A model generated the notes under the pieces. It worked only from the letters and a program-made list of their open reading frames with translations, made no database searches and was not told the DNA's origin. The position numbers and the translations under genes were made by a program. From Acidiphilium multivorum AIU301 (GTDB taxonomy: Bacteria; Pseudomonadota; Alphaproteobacteria; Acetobacterales; Acetobacteraceae): a DNA stretch of 64,000 bases. The DNA lies in contig NC_015186.1 in assembly GCF_000202835.1 (NCBI RefSeq), forward strand, positions 3,195,501-3,259,500, in the 5' to 3' direction. Shown here piece by piece: positions 25,406 to 35,292 of this stretch (position 1 is the first letter of the stretch; each line of letters begins with the position of its first letter).

Positions 25406-26685
25406 GGGGTGGCGAAAATCCGGATCTCGGCGTCGCGGTGCAGCGTGTCCATCAGCCGCTGCGCCTCCAGCGACACCCGGCGGTTGATCAGCATCTCCTC
25501 GATCGCCTTCTTCCCCGGCAGGCCGATCTTGCTGGTCTCCCGCTTGCAGACCATGACGATGGCGATGCCGCTGCTCGACACCAGCGGCTCGCTCGGCTGG
25601 CCGAGCGGCAGCGAGGACAGCAGCTTGCGGAACGCAGCCGGCCGCACGGTGGTCAGGTCGACCGGCCCCGGATTGGACTTCTGCACGCTGCCCGCCGCCG
25701 CGTTCGCGGCCTCCACCTCGGCGCAGGAATGCAGCGTGCCGCGCAGCGCGTTGGCATGCTGCAGCACGCCAAGCTGCTGCGCATCCGGCTGGCCGCCGGC
25801 GAAGGGCTTCGTGAAGGGCAGGAACACCTGGCGGATCGACAGCGTCGTCCGCTGCCCGACGCCGAACTGGCGGATGCCGAGCTGGTTGACGATCTCGAAG
25901 CCGCCCGCCACCCGCACCGGGTCGCTGATCGCCCCGACCGGCATCTTCTCGACGATGCGGCGCACCGCGGGGTCGAGCAGGTCGGGCTGCACCCACCCGC
26001 GGTCGCCGCCGGTCAGCGCGCTCTGGCTCTGGCTGAACTGGGCCGCCACCACCGGGAAGGGCGCGCCCGCGCGCAGCTGCCTGATCACCACATCCGCGAA
26101 ACGCCGGGCATTCGCCACATCCGCCGGATTTTCGACGGGGATGAAGATTTCGGCGATGTGGTACTGCGTCTTGCCGATCTCCTTCTTCATCGCCGCCTCC
26201 TCGGCGGCGATGTCGGCCGCGGTCGGGCGCAGGTCGGGGCCGAGCTTCTTGCGCAGCACGTCGGTCCAGCCGATCTGGGTGCGGAACTGGCTCACCAGCG
26301 TCGAGAGCGGAATGCCGGCGGCGGCGAGCTTCTTCTGCAGCGAGCCGGGCGGCAGGTGATTGGCCTCGTTCACCCGCTTCAGCGCGGCGGCGATCTTCGC
26401 CTCCGGCACCACCACCTTGTTCCGCTCGATCGCCTGCAGCTGCAGCGCCTGGTCGATCAGCTCGCGGGTGATCTGCGGTTTCAGCCGCTGCAACGTCGCC
26501 GAAGTGGTCGGCAGTCCGGCGGAGAGCGCGAACAGCCGCGTGCGCGCCGCGACATCGGCATTGGTGATCACCGTGCCGTTCACCACGGCGGCGATGCTGA
26601 CCGTCTGCGCGCGCGCCGGCGCGCCGGGTGCGAGCAGGCCCGCGGCAAGGCCGATCAGGGCCGCGTAAGAGACGAACGATTTCAT
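25402..26685 (-). CDS. surA: Periplasmic chaperone / peptidyl-prolyl isomerase SurA
   Basis: 427 residues. A Sec signal peptide (1-26, cleavage after ARA) precedes the SurA N-domain ([20 protein letters not shown]) and one clear parvulin-type domain (about 180-290, [10 protein letters not shown] to GFEIVNQLG). It escorts outer-membrane beta-barrel proteins, notably LptD, through the periplasm. The ATG at 26685 overlaps the lptD stop (ATGA). Further upstream in-frame residues belong to lptD sequence and are excluded. A second parvulin domain is not obvious. Confidence 0.92.
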   Translation of the reverse strand: MKSFVSYAALIGLAAGLLAPGAPARAQTVSIAAVVNGTVITNADVAARTRLFALSAGLPTTSATLQRLKPQITRELIDQALQLQAIERNKVVVPEAKIAAALKRVNEANHLPPGSLQKKLAAAGIPLSTLVSQFRTQIGWTDVLRKKLGPDLRPTAADIAAEEAAMKKEIGKTQYHIAEIFIPVENPADVANARRFADVVIRQLRAGAPFPVVAAQFSQSQSALTGGDRGWVQPDLLDPAVRRIVEKMPVGAISDPVRVAGGFEIVNQLGIRQFGVGQRTTLSIRQVFLPFTKPFAGGQPDAQQLGVLQHANALRGTLHSCAEVEAANAAAGSVQKSNPGPVDLTTVRPAAFRKLLSSLPLGQPSEPLVSSSGIAIVMVCKRETSKIGLPGKKAIEEMLINRRVSLEAQRLMDTLHRDAEIRIFATP

Positions 26686-28922
26686 AGGGCGCTGAATCCG
26701 ATGTTCCCGAGTGTCTTGAGCGTGACGGTGATCAGCAGCGTCGTCGTGCCGTGATCGTAGTTGTATGAGGTGAAGTTGCGGTAGAAGTCGATGTTCACCG
26801 CGGTGCATTCGTTCTGCCATACCGCCCCGATGGAGGCGTTGTCGAACTGCCCGGTGGCGAGGTTGCGCTGCACCCCCGCCGTGAGCGACCAGTGCGGCAC
26901 CAGCGTGGTCGACACGCCGAGCGTCACCTCGCGCTGGGCCTGGAAATATTGCGGCGGCGGCGGGCCGGGCTGGGTGAACAGGTAATAGGAGTTGGTGGTG
27001 CTGTAGAAATATCCGGCCGAGACGTTGAAGCTCTTCGGCCCGAAGGTCGCGTAGCTGTCGATCATCTGGGTCGACAGGTCCCGGTGCGACAGCCGCGTGC
27101 GATAGGTCAGGCTGAACCAGGGCGCCGGCGCGACGGTCGCCCGGCCCACCACGTCCGATTCATGCCCGCCCAGCCCGCTGTCCGGCGGGTAGAGCTTCGA
27201 GGTCTCGAAGGAATAGGACTGGCCCACCAGCCCGCTCGCATAGGCGCCGCCCGGCAGGTACCACGCGCCCTGCAGCGCATAGTCCACCCGCGCGCCGCCG
27301 GCGAAGCGGTCGATGCCGCCGAAGCGTTGCAGGCTGAACAGGTTCGCGTCGGAGAACTGGAAGTCGAGACTGTCCTCGTTCGGAATCGTGCGGGTCTGCC
27401 CGAGCCCGTAGACCGGCGCCGCCACGAGCTGCACCCGCGGCTCGATCACCTGCGTGCCCCAGCGTCCGGCGTCGCGCTCCAGCGGCCAGGCGAAGGACAC
27501 CGCGCCGATCGGGATGGCCCGCGCCGTCTGCGAGGTGGTGATCGGCGAATAGTTCGGCTGCTGGTTGAGCTTGTCGGCCGAATATCCGGCGGTGATCAGC
27601 CGCAGCCGCGCATCCACCAGCAGCCCGTCCGGCCCTTGCCGCGGCAGGTCGTAATTCGCGATCACCGCGACCCGCCGCGTCTGCGTGCCGGACTGGCGGA
27701 AGATGTTGAACGCGTTCGCCGTCAGCGAGAACCGCCCGCCCCAGGAATCCGCCGCGCCGGCATAGCTGTAGCGGGCATAGGGCAGCACGATCGGCAGCCG
27801 GTTCTGGCTGATCGAGGCGACCAGGCCCTGATAGGTCTCCGCCTCGATCTTCGCATAGGAGCCGCGCCCGAACCCTTCGAGCCAGGCGTTCGAGGCGAGA
27901 AACGCCTCGTTCGGCAGGTAGCGGAAATCGTTCAGATACTGCGCGGTCGAGGTGTGGTTGTAGCTGAACCCGGCGCGCCAGTTGCGATTGAGGTCGAACG
28001 TGCCCGAGGAAAAGATCGAATCCGAAATCCCGCCCTTGTCGGCATAGCGGTCGCGCCCGCCCGAGACGTTGATGTTCAGCTTGCCGTCGTTGAACGCCTG
28101 GCGGTATTTCAGGTCGAGCACCGGCCCCGCCTTGGTCGCGATGATCGGGACGATCGTCAGGTCCTGGCTCTTGCTGATGTCCCAGAAATACGGAATCGCG
28201 ACGAAGCTGCCGATATGGGTCGAGCCGCCGAAGCCGGGAATCAGCAGGCCGCTCTGCCGCTTCACCGAGGGATCGGGCTGCGAGAGATAGGGCAGCCAGA
28301 ACACCGGCACGCCGTAGATCTCGAGCTGCGCGTCGTGATACTCGATCACCCGGTGCTGCAGGTCCTCCACCGCCTGGCGCGCGCGGATCTGCCACAGCGG
28401 TGCTGCCTTCGGGTTGCTCTTGCAGAGATTGCAGGTGGAATAGATCGGCTTCGAGAGCTCCTCGATCACCCCGCCATAGCGCCGCGCGCCGTTCGCCACC
28501 ATCCGCCCGTTCTCGGCGAGAATCGTGGCCACGTCGTGCAGCACGGCGTTCTTCATCCCCTGCGAGAGGGTGGCGTGCCGCGCGAAGACCACCGCGCCGT
28601 CCGGCTCGATCATCACGACATGCCCGCTGGCCACCGCCGTGTCGTTACGCCGGTCGATGACGATGCGGTCCGCCTGCAGCAGATGGCCGTTCTGCCAGGC
28701 CTCGACATGGCCGCTCGCGGTGACCACGCCGGTGCCGTGATCGTACGAAACGCGGTCGGCCAGGAAGGTGACCGGCGCGGAATTCGAGACCGGCGTTTCC
28801 GGTCCGGCGACCAGCGCGCCCATCTGCGCGCGCGCCAGCGGGGCCGCCAGCATCGCGCCGGCGATCCCGATCCCGATCCGTCGGCGGAGCCGCGCGTGGC
28901 GGCGTTGCTGGGCGTCGTTCAT
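26682..28922 (-). CDS. lptD: LPS-assembly outer-membrane protein LptD
   Basis: 746 residues. Signal peptide 1-32 (cleavage after ARA), an OstA/LptA-like periplasmic domain at about 50-160 ([19 protein letters not shown]), then a large C-terminal beta-barrel. Cysteines 164 and 167 (STCNLCKS) and Cys706 (NECTAVN) are placed to form the disulfides that link the periplasmic domain to the barrel, although the usual second C-terminal Cys is absent. It receives LPS from LptA and places it in the outer leaflet. It stands between lptG and surA, as in many alphaproteobacteria. Confidence 0.94.
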   Translation of the reverse strand: MNDAQQRRHARLRRRIGIGIAGAMLAAPLARAQMGALVAGPETPVSNSAPVTFLADRVSYDHGTGVVTASGHVEAWQNGHLLQADRIVIDRRNDTAVASGHVVMIEPDGAVVFARHATLSQGMKNAVLHDVATILAENGRMVANGARRYGGVIEELSKPIYSTCNLCKSNPKAAPLWQIRARQAVEDLQHRVIEYHDAQLEIYGVPVFWLPYLSQPDPSVKRQSGLLIPGFGGSTHIGSFVAIPYFWDISKSQDLTIVPIIATKAGPVLDLKYRQAFNDGKLNINVSGGRDRYADKGGISDSIFSSGTFDLNRNWRAGFSYNHTSTAQYLNDFRYLPNEAFLASNAWLEGFGRGSYAKIEAETYQGLVASISQNRLPIVLPYARYSYAGAADSWGGRFSLTANAFNIFRQSGTQTRRVAVIANYDLPRQGPDGLLVDARLRLITAGYSADKLNQQPNYSPITTSQTARAIPIGAVSFAWPLERDAGRWGTQVIEPRVQLVAAPVYGLGQTRTIPNEDSLDFQFSDANLFSLQRFGGIDRFAGGARVDYALQGAWYLPGGAYASGLVGQSYSFETSKLYPPDSGLGGHESDVVGRATVAPAPWFSLTYRTRLSHRDLSTQMIDSYATFGPKSFNVSAGYFYSTTNSYYLFTQPGPPPPQYFQAQREVTLGVSTTLVPHWSLTAGVQRNLATGQFDNASIGAVWQNECTAVNIDFYRNFTSYNYDHGTTTLLITVTLKTLGNIGFSAL

Positions 28923-28925
28923 GCT

Positions 28926-30056
28926 TCAGCCATCCTCCAGATGAAGCAACAAGGCAAGCGCCAGCATCAGCCCGGCCGCGGCCGGCGCCCAGGCCGCGAG
29001 CCCCACCGGCAGCGCGCCCGACTTGCCGAGCTGTGCCGCCACCTCAGAAAGCATGAACAGCAGGAACCCGCAGCCGACGCCAGCCCCGATCATCTGGATC
29101 GCCCCGCCCCGGCGCGACGGCCGCATCGAGAATCCCGCCGCCACCAGCACCATCGTCGCGCAGAGCAGCGGCAGGGCGAGCAGGCTCTGGAACGCCAGCT
29201 CGTGCTGGGTCGCCGAAAAGCCCGAGCGCCGCAGCAGCCGGATGAAGCCCGGCAGCGCCCAGAACGACAGCGCGCTGGGGCTCGCGAAACTCTCCTGCAC
29301 GCGGCCCACCGTCAGCGTCGTCGGAATCCGCAGCGCGCTCACCGCCCGCGGCTCTCCGTCCGGCGTCAGGATGCGCGCGCTCTCCAGCCGCCAGCCGCCC
29401 GGCTCCAGCTGGCCCCGCGCGGCCTCGATGCGTTCCTGCAGCGTGGTCTGCGCGGTCAGCCGCAGCACGGTGATATGCCCCGTCGTCAGCACCTTGCCGT
29501 GCAGGTGAACCGCGTCGGCGTGCAGGATCGCGATGCCGCCCTTGCCCCCCGCATCGTCCGCCTGGCGCAGCCAGAGCTGCCCGCCCTGCAGCGAGAGCGG
29601 CCCCGAATCCACGCCGAGATAGGTCGAATACAGCACCTCCGCCCGGGCGAACATGATCGCCGAGATCGGGCTGCCCGCCGTGGTGGCGAGCACGCCGATC
29701 AGCGCGGCCCCCGCCACCGGCACGGCGAGGAACTGCCAGACCGAGGTGCCGGTCGCCCGCGCCACCACGAGTTCCGAGCTCCGGGTCAGCCGCCAGAACG
29801 CGAAGATCCCGCCGAGCAGCACGGCGAAGGGCAGGATCTGCATGCCGAGCCAGGGCACCCGCAGCACCTCCAGCGCCAGCATCCGCCAGAACGTCGCCTG
29901 CGGCTTGTCGGCCGACTGGCGCAGCAGGTCGAGGAAGTCGAACAGCGCGCCGATCGCGGTCAGCCCGGCCTGCATCGCCACCACCGCGCCGAGGAAGCGC
30001 CGGCCGATATAGAGCGAAAGGGTCAGCGGCGGCCGCCAGGCCCGCAGGCGGATCAT
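28926..30056 (-). CDS. lptG: LPS export ABC transporter permease LptG
   Basis: 376 residues with six hydrophobic segments, three on each side of a periplasmic jellyroll-type domain (about 100-275). It starts LTLSLYIGRRFLGAVVAMQAG, typical of YjgQ/LptG. With LptF and LptB it extracts LPS from the inner membrane and passes it to LptC/LptA. ATG 30056 overlaps the lptF stop (ATGA). lptB is not in this window. Confidence 0.92.
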   Translation of the reverse strand: MIRLRAWRPPLTLSLYIGRRFLGAVVAMQAGLTAIGALFDFLDLLRQSADKPQATFWRMLALEVLRVPWLGMQILPFAVLLGGIFAFWRLTRSSELVVARATGTSVWQFLAVPVAGAALIGVLATTAGSPISAIMFARAEVLYSTYLGVDSGPLSLQGGQLWLRQADDAGGKGGIAILHADAVHLHGKVLTTGHITVLRLTAQTTLQERIEAARGQLEPGGWRLESARILTPDGEPRAVSALRIPTTLTVGRVQESFASPSALSFWALPGFIRLLRRSGFSATQHELAFQSLLALPLLCATMVLVAAGFSMRPSRRGGAIQMIGAGVGCGFLLFMLSEVAAQLGKSGALPVGLAAWAPAAAGLMLALALLLHLEDG

Positions 30057-31177
30057 GCCGGCACCGTCCGCGCCCGCCGCCGCCGCCCGCGCAGCAGCAG
30101 CGCGAGCCCGACCAGCGCCGGCCCCAGCGTCACCGCGAAGATCAGCGGGATCAGCCCGTTCTGCCGGGCGGCCAGGTTCTCGGTGCCGAGTTCCAGCGCC
30201 ACCAGCCCCATCACGATGAACACCGCCGCCACCAGCGCCGCCGCCCCGCCCTGCCGGCGGAACGGGCTGCGCAGCACGCTGAGCAGCGCGATCACCGCAT
30301 AGGACAGCACGGCGAAGGGCGAGGCGATCCGGCGCCACGCCTCCTCGCGCCAGCGCCGCTGCACCGGCGGGGGAACATGCGCGGCGCCGGCGTGGAACAG
30401 CTGCGTCATCGTCGCCTCCGAGGTCTTCGGCGCGAGCTTCCGCGTCACCCCGGTCGGCTTGGCGAGGCTGATGAGATTGCGCCGGAAACTCAGGATATTG
30501 AGGCGCCCGGTCTTCGGGTCCACCTGCTCGCGCGAGCCGTCGAGCAGCAGCACCTCGGGTCCGTCCGGCCCGTCGATCAGCCGCCCGCTCCGCGCGAGGA
30601 TCGTCGCCGGCTCGCCCTTCTGCCGCGCGTCCTGGATGACGATGCCGTGCAGCACCTGGTCGTGGTCCCGCCGCTGCACGTAAACGGTGATATGCCCGGG
30701 AATCGGCGTGAACACGCCGGGTTCGAGCAGGAAGGCGGCGACCTGGTTGCGGATGATCGACTCGAAATGGGTGAACCGCGCCAGGGTCGAGGGCACCAGC
30801 CACACGTTCAGCCCCCAGCAGGCCAGCATCGTCAGCATCGCCAGCGCCAGCGCCGGCCGCGCGATCGCGGCGTCCGACATGCCGCTCGCCCGCATCACCG
30901 TCAGCTCCCGGTCGGCGGCGAGCCGCGCATAGACGAACAGGATCACGATGAAGCAGGTGATCGGCAGGATCACCGCGACGAAGCTCGGCACCAGCAGCCC
31001 GGTCAGGTGCAGGAACACCACCGGCGACAGCCCGTGCTGGATGATCAGCTGGATGAAGCGCAGCGACTGCGTCAGCCACACCAGCGCGACGAGCCCGAGC
31101 GTGGAAACCGCCAGCCCGATGAGGAGCTGGCGGAACACGTAGCGGTCCAGCCGGGTCGGGGTCAGCAAGGAAAGCAT
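30053..31177 (-). CDS. lptF: LPS export ABC transporter permease LptF
   Basis: 374 residues. Opens LDRYVFRQLLIGLAVSTLGL and has LVPSFVAVILPITCFIVILF and ADRELTVMRASGMS, hallmarks of YjgP/LptF, where the latter is the coupling region to LptB. Six membrane segments flank a periplasmic domain. Start ATG 31177 (MLSLLTPTRLDRY) is chosen over a TTG 36 bases upstream. It follows pdxJ by 37 bases. Confidence 0.92.
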   Translation of the reverse strand: MLSLLTPTRLDRYVFRQLLIGLAVSTLGLVALVWLTQSLRFIQLIIQHGLSPVVFLHLTGLLVPSFVAVILPITCFIVILFVYARLAADRELTVMRASGMSDAAIARPALALAMLTMLACWGLNVWLVPSTLARFTHFESIIRNQVAAFLLEPGVFTPIPGHITVYVQRRDHDQVLHGIVIQDARQKGEPATILARSGRLIDGPDGPEVLLLDGSREQVDPKTGRLNILSFRRNLISLAKPTGVTRKLAPKTSEATMTQLFHAGAAHVPPPVQRRWREEAWRRIASPFAVLSYAVIALLSVLRSPFRRQGGAAALVAAVFIVMGLVALELGTENLAARQNGLIPLIFAVTLGPALVGLALLLRGRRRRARTVPA

Positions 31178-31214
31178 CGCCGGTCTTTTGGCGGCGCGCC
31201 GGGTCAATGGCAAG

Positions 31215-31940
31215 TTAACGCTGCGTACGCCGTCGCGCCGCGTCCATGATCGCGCGCATCCGGCGGATCGCCTCGGCCAGGCCGACGAACACCGCCTCGC
31301 CGACGATGAAGTGGCCGATATTCAGCTCCCGCACCTCCGGCAGCGCCGCGATCGGGCCGACATTGTCATAGTTCAGCCCGTGCCCGGCATGCACTTCCAG
31401 CCCGAGCGCCGCCGCCCGCGCCGCCGCGGCGCGCAGCCGGTCCAGCTCGCCCGCCCGCCCCTCGGCATAGGCGCCGGTATGCAGCTCGACCACCGGCGCG
31501 CCCAACCGTGCCGCGGCTTCCAGCTGCACCGGATCGGGATCGACGAAGAGCGAGACGCGGATTCCCGCCGCCCGCAGCGCCGCGATGCGCGGGGCCAGCG
31601 ACTCGGCGGTTCCGGCGGCGTCCAGCCCGCCCTCGGTCGTCACCTCCTGCCGCCGCTCCGGCACCAGGCAGCTCGCATGCGGCTTCAGCCCGCAGGCGAT
31701 GCCGACCATCTCGTCGGTCGCCGCCATCTCCATGTTGAGCGGCACCGAAAGCGCCCGCGCGGCGCGGATATCGGCGTCGCGGATATGCCGCCGGTCCTCG
31801 CGCAGATGCAGCGTGATCCCGTCCGCCCCCGCCTCGATGGCGATCCGCGCGGCGCGGATCGGGTCGGGGGTCGCGATGCCGCGGGCGTTCCGCAGCGTCG
31901 CCACATGGTCGAGATTGACGCCGAGCCGCAGGGCGCTCAT
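31215..31940 (-). CDS. pdxJ: Pyridoxine 5'-phosphate synthase
   Basis: 241 residues, the usual PdxJ size. Motifs: [16 protein letters not shown] at the start, [15 protein letters not shown] near 39-53, and [13 protein letters not shown] near the end. PdxJ condenses 1-deoxyxylulose-5-phosphate with 3-amino-2-oxopropyl phosphate, the product of PdxA encoded just upstream. Its ATG overlaps the pdxA stop (ATGA), so the two consecutive enzymes are co-translated. Confidence 0.95.
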   Translation of the reverse strand: MSALRLGVNLDHVATLRNARGIATPDPIRAARIAIEAGADGITLHLREDRRHIRDADIRAARALSVPLNMEMAATDEMVGIACGLKPHASCLVPERRQEVTTEGGLDAAGTAESLAPRIAALRAAGIRVSLFVDPDPVQLEAAARLGAPVVELHTGAYAEGRAGELDRLRAAAARAAALGLEVHAGHGLNYDNVGPIAALPEVRELNIGHFIVGEAVFVGLAEAIRRMRAIMDAARRRTQR

Positions 31941-32914
31941 CGCCGCCCCGCCATCTCGCCGGCCAGCCGCAGCGCCGCGATCAAGCTTTCCGCCCGCGCT
32001 TTCCCCGTCCCCGCGATGTCGAAGGCGGTGCCGTGGTCGGGCGAGGTGCGGATGATGGGCAGGCCGAGGGTGACGTTCACGCCGTTCTCCATGTCGATCG
32101 TCTTGAGCGGGATCAGGGCCTGGTCATGATACATGCAAAGCGCCGCGTCGTAACCCGCCCGCGCCGCCGGGGTGAACATCGTGTCCGGCGGCAGCGGCCC
32201 GAACGCGTCGATGCCCGCCTGCCGCAATGCCGCGATCGCCGGCGCGATGATGGTCAGCTCCTCGTCGCCCATCGCCCCCGCCTCGCCGGCATGCGGGTTG
32301 AGCCCCGCCACCGCGATGCGCGGCGCCGCCACCCCGAAATCCCGCGTCAGCGCCGCCGCCAGCCTCCGCCCGGCGGCGACGATGGCGCCGGTCTCCAGCG
32401 TCTCGATCGCCCGCCGCAGCGACACATGCACCGTCACCGGCACCACCCGCAGGCCGGGGCAGGCCAGCATCATCACCGGAGCTGCCACGCCGGTCAGCGC
32501 GCCGAGGAACTCGGTATGGCCGGGATGCGGAAATCCCGCCTGATACAGAACCGACTTGGCGATCGGGCAGGTCACCACCGCCGCCGCCTCGCCGGCCAGC
32601 GCCAGCCGCGTCGCGGTCTCGATCGCCCCGGTCACCGCGGCGGCGTTGCGCGGGTCGGGCCGCCCCGGAATCGCCGGCACCGCGAGCTTCACGTCCAGCA
32701 CCGGCAGCGCCGCGCCGAACCGGGAAGCGGCCTCGCCGATCCGCCCGATCCGCGCCACCGGCACGCCGAATCCCGCCGCCCAGTCCGCATCGCCGATGAG
32801 CGCGAACGGAAGCAGCCGCTCCCGCGCGTCGCGCCAGGCGGCGGCGGCGATCTCCCCGCCGATCCCGGCCGGGTCGCCCATGGTCAGCGCGATCGGGGCG
32901 TCGCTCATCGCCAT
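31937..32914 (-). CDS. pdxA: 4-hydroxythreonine-4-phosphate dehydrogenase
   Basis: 325 residues. [19 protein letters not shown] opens the protein as in all PdxA enzymes. Metal-binding histidines appear in [16 protein letters not shown] and [11 protein letters not shown]. It oxidises 4-phosphohydroxy-L-threonine with NAD(P) in vitamin B6 synthesis. Two in-frame ATGs (32914, 32908) are equally plausible. In many bacteria pdxA lies between surA and rsmA; here it has moved to the head of the run beside pdxJ. Confidence 0.94.
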   Translation of the reverse strand: MAMSDAPIALTMGDPAGIGGEIAAAAWRDARERLLPFALIGDADWAAGFGVPVARIGRIGEAASRFGAALPVLDVKLAVPAIPGRPDPRNAAAVTGAIETATRLALAGEAAAVVTCPIAKSVLYQAGFPHPGHTEFLGALTGVAAPVMMLACPGLRVVPVTVHVSLRRAIETLETGAIVAAGRRLAAALTRDFGVAAPRIAVAGLNPHAGEAGAMGDEELTIIAPAIAALRQAGIDAFGPLPPDTMFTPAARAGYDAALCMYHDQALIPLKTIDMENGVNVTLGLPIIRTSPDHGTAFDIAGTGKARAESLIAALRLAGEMAGRR

Positions 32915-32918
32915 CCGG

Positions 32919-33548
32919 TCAGTCGCGCGGCCAGTTCCCGACCGGAATCCGCGGCATGTCGAACCGTTCCGTGGTCCGCGCGTACCAGCCGCCGCCATGC
33001 ATCCGGCCGATCAGGTCGAGCTTCGGCGTGTCGATATGGCAGCGCTCCGGGTTCAGCACGGCGTCGTCGCGCACATGCATCGCCTGCACCTGGCCGATCA
33101 CCAGCGCGCGGTCCGGCCCGAACTCGATCATCGAATGCAGCGTGCACTCCATCGCCACCGGGCTCTCGGCGATGCGCGGCGGGCGGATCTTCTCCGAGGG
33201 CAGGGTGGTCAGCCGCGCCTCGGCCAGCTCGTCCACCTCCGGGCCGAACTCGATCGCGGTCACGTTCATCGCCTCGGCGTTCTCGTGCGCGACGAGATTG
33301 ACCACGAATTCCCCGGTCAGGCGGATGTTCTCGCCGGTATCCTTGGGGTCGCCCGGCCGCCGCGCGCCGATGCCGAGGCACAGGATCGGCGGCCCGGCGC
33401 CGAAGACGTTGAAGAACGAGAACGGCGCGGCGTTCAGCCGGCCCTCGGGATTCAGCGTCACCACCCAGGCGATCGGCCGCGGCACCACGGTCGAGGCCAG
33501 CAGCTTGTACTGGTCCTCCGGTTTCAGTTTGGTGAGGTCGAACAGCAT
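32919..33548 (-). CDS. Flavin reductase-like FMN-binding protein
   Basis: 209 residues of the flavin-reductase-like split-barrel family (DUF447-related/FlaRed type): [30 protein letters not shown] is cut here to its core, PRPIAWV at about 36-42 and NAAPFSFFN at 51-59, followed by TGEFVVNLV and [17 protein letters not shown]. Such proteins bind FMN and reduce flavin or act on unknown substrates. The ATG at 33548 is preferred over a longer frame in the gap. It is the first gene of the pdxA-rsmA run, 4 bases ahead of pdxA, so it may share its promoter; FMN links it to PdxH-type B6 chemistry only by speculation. Confidence 0.82.
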   Translation of the reverse strand: MLFDLTKLKPEDQYKLLASTVVPRPIAWVVTLNPEGRLNAAPFSFFNVFGAGPPILCLGIGARRPGDPKDTGENIRLTGEFVVNLVAHENAEAMNVTAIEFGPEVDELAEARLTTLPSEKIRPPRIAESPVAMECTLHSMIEFGPDRALVIGQVQAMHVRDDAVLNPERCHIDTPKLDLIGRMHGGGWYARTTERFDMPRIPVGNWPRD

Positions 33549-33607
33549 GGCTTGATCATCGCCGCTTCCGCCGCCCCTGTCCATGCGCGCCGCCGGGGGC
33601 GCCCATG

Positions 33608-33634
33608 AAAAACCCCGCGCCCTGCGGCGCGGGG
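33608..33634 (-). terminator. Rho-independent terminator of hsp20
   Basis: On the minus strand a perfect 9-bp GC stem (CCCCGCGCC at 33613-33621 with GGCGCGGGG at 33626-33634, loop of 4) is followed by five T (complement of 33608-33612). It lies 20 bases after the hsp20 stop. This is the best terminator in the window. Confidence 0.85.
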
Positions 33635-33654
33635 TGTCGGGGATGGCGGCGAGG

Positions 33655-34116
33655 TCAGGCGGCCGCCTTGTCCTGTTCGATCACGGGCGTGGCCGCCGGG
33701 GCGCCGGTGCCGATGGCGATCTTCCGCGGCTTCAGCGCCTCGGGAATCACGCGCTTCAGCGCCACGTGCAGCAGCCCGTTCTCCAGCGCCGCGCCATCGA
33801 CCACCATGTGGTCGGCCAGCACGAAGCGCCGTTCGAACGCGCGCGAGGCGATGCCGCGATAGAGCACCTCGCCCTTGCTCGCCCCCTCGGCGATCCGTCC
33901 GGTGATGATGAGCGTGTTGTCCTTCACCGTCATGTCGAGGTCCTCGGCGCGGAATCCGGCCACCGCCATGGTCAGGCGGTAGTCCTCGGGGCCGAGTTTC
34001 TCGATGTTGTAGGGGGGATAGGCGGTGGCGTTGCCGTCCGGCACGCTGTCAAGCAGCTGCTGCAGCCGGTCGAAGCCGATGGCGGTGCGGAAAAGCGGGG
34101 AAAAATCGAGCGTCAT
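33655..34116 (-). CDS. Hsp20 / IbpA-type small heat-shock protein
   Basis: 153 residues. It starts MTLDFSPLFRTAIGFDRL, the standard opening of class A Hsp20 proteins in alphaproteobacteria. The alpha-crystallin domain spans about 35-125 (PPYNIEKLGPEDYRLTMAV to ENGLLHVALKR), with the IPEA segment after it. It holds unfolding proteins in the cytoplasm during heat or acid stress. A ROSE-like leader precedes it and a strong terminator follows, so it is a single-gene unit. Confidence 0.93.
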   Translation of the reverse strand: MTLDFSPLFRTAIGFDRLQQLLDSVPDGNATAYPPYNIEKLGPEDYRLTMAVAGFRAEDLDMTVKDNTLIITGRIAEGASKGEVLYRGIASRAFERRFVLADHMVVDGAALENGLLHVALKRVIPEALKPRKIAIGTGAPAATPVIEQDKAAA

Positions 34117-34225
34117 GAGTAACCTCCTCGGTCAAGCAAGGTCCAGTGAACCGGGCTGTCCGACGGACCAGCCCGCAGTGCCGGAAGAACCCCGAAGGCA
34201 TCCTTCCTGTCCGAGGATAAAGGTA
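34117..34225 (-). promoter_or_regulatory. ROSE-like RNA thermometer in the hsp20 leader
   Basis: The leader read on the minus strand contains a stable hairpin (CGGGCT with AGCCCG around GTCC/GGAC, roughly 34156-34182) and closes with TTGCT (complement of 34135-34139) followed by the ribosome site AGGAGG (complement of 34123-34128), 6 bases before the ATG. UYGCU facing AGGAG is the signature of ROSE elements, which mask the ribosome site at low temperature on rhizobial hsp20 genes. Identification rests on motif and context; a covariance-model search was not possible. Confidence 0.72.
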
Positions 34226-34318
34226 TTCGCCGCCGCCGCTTCAAGACCCGCGCGCATGCGAAAACGCGCCCGGCCGAAGGCGGCGGGGCGCGTTGCAGGT
34301 CTGCCGCGGCGGGGACGC

Positions 34319-34546
34319 TTACTTCTTGCGGGCGCCGATCCCGGCGAAGCGCTTGTTGAACTTCGCCACCTGGCCCCCGGTGTCGAGCACGCGCTGCTGT
34401 CCGGTCCAGGCCGGGTGCGACTTCGGGTCGATATCGAGCCGCAGCGTGTCGCCGGGCTTGCCGTAGCACGAGCGGGTCTTGTACTCGGTGCCATCGGTCA
34501 TGATGATGTTGATCTCGTGATAATCCGGATGGATATCGGCTTTCAT
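34319..34546 (-). CDS. rpmE: 50S ribosomal protein L31 (bL31)
   Basis: 75 residues: [18 protein letters not shown] at the start, SHPAWTG in the middle and [10 protein letters not shown] near the end are diagnostic. The zinc-binding CxxC motifs of the C+ form are missing (one Cys only, residue 27), as is normal for the alphaproteobacterial form. bL31 bridges the ribosomal subunits. Ribosome site GGAGAG precedes the ATG by 5 bases. Independent of hsp20, which lies about 200 bases downstream on the same strand. Confidence 0.95.
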   Translation of the reverse strand: MKADIHPDYHEINIIMTDGTEYKTRSCYGKPGDTLRLDIDPKSHPAWTGQQRVLDTGGQVAKFNKRFAGIGARKK

Positions 34547-34656
34547 CGCAACTCTCCTGATCCTGGCCGATGCCGACCGGCCGCGTGACGGGTCCGCTTA
34601 GCGGTTTGCGCCGTCCGTGGCAAGCACCGTCCACACCACGCAAGGGAAACCACCGC

Positions 34657-35292
34657 ATGAGCGAACCGACCCCCGAGCAGAAATGGGAAGCCCGCTACGC
34701 CGCCGCGGGCGGCTACATCTTCGGCACCGCGCCGAACGCCTTCCTCGCCGCCAATGCCGGGCTGATCGCGCCGGGCGCGAAGGTGCTCTCGGTGGCCGAC
34801 GGCGAGGGCCGCAACAGCGTCTTCCTCGCCGGCAACGGCGCCGATGTCCATGCCGTCGAGGTCTCGCCCACCGCGCTTTCCCGCGCCCGCAAGCTCGCCG
34901 CCGAACGCGGCGTCGCCATCGCCTTCGAACAGGCCGACCTGCTGCGCTGGTCCTGGCCCGAGCACGCCTACGACGCGGTGGTGGCGATCTTCGTGCAGTT
35001 CGTCCCCCCGGCCGAGCGTCCGGCGTTTTTCGGCCGGCTCGTCCGCGCCCTGCGCCCCGGCGGCCTGCTGCTGCTCGAGGGCTACCGGCCCGAACAGGTC
35101 GCCAACCGCACCGGCGGCCCGTCCGATCCCGCGCATTGCTACACCGAGGCGATGCTCCGCGAGGCCTTCGCCGGCCTCGAGATCGAGCGGCTCGACAGCT
35201 ACGACGCGGTGCTCGACGAAGGCCCCGGCCATTCCGGCCCCTCCGCGCTGATCGACCTCGTGGCGCGGGCGAAGGTCAGGCCTGGTACTTGA
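34657..35292 (+). CDS. Class I SAM-dependent methyltransferase (TehB-like)
   Basis: 211 residues. The SAM motif is VLSVADGEGRNSVFLAGNG at about 44-62, with an acidic residue at the end of the second strand (VEVS) and AFEQADLLRW as motif II. YIFGTAPNAFL near the start is typical of TehB/tellurite-type and thiopurine-like methyltransferases. The substrate is unknown; small thiol, selenium or tellurium compounds are common for the group. The last 17 bases overlap the 3' end of the convergent glycosylase gene. Confidence 0.85.
   Translation: MSEPTPEQKWEARYAAAGGYIFGTAPNAFLAANAGLIAPGAKVLSVADGEGRNSVFLAGNGADVHAVEVSPTALSRARKLAAERGVAIAFEQADLLRWSWPEHAYDAVVAIFVQFVPPAERPAFFGRLVRALRPGGLLLLEGYRPEQVANRTGGPSDPAHCYTEAMLREAFAGLEIERLDSYDAVLDEGPGHSGPSALIDLVARAKVRPGT

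Noticed and set aside
26892-30302. A 1130-codon plus-strand frame opposite lptD and lptG
   Set aside because: Antisense shadow; lptD and lptG on the other strand show complete domain order.
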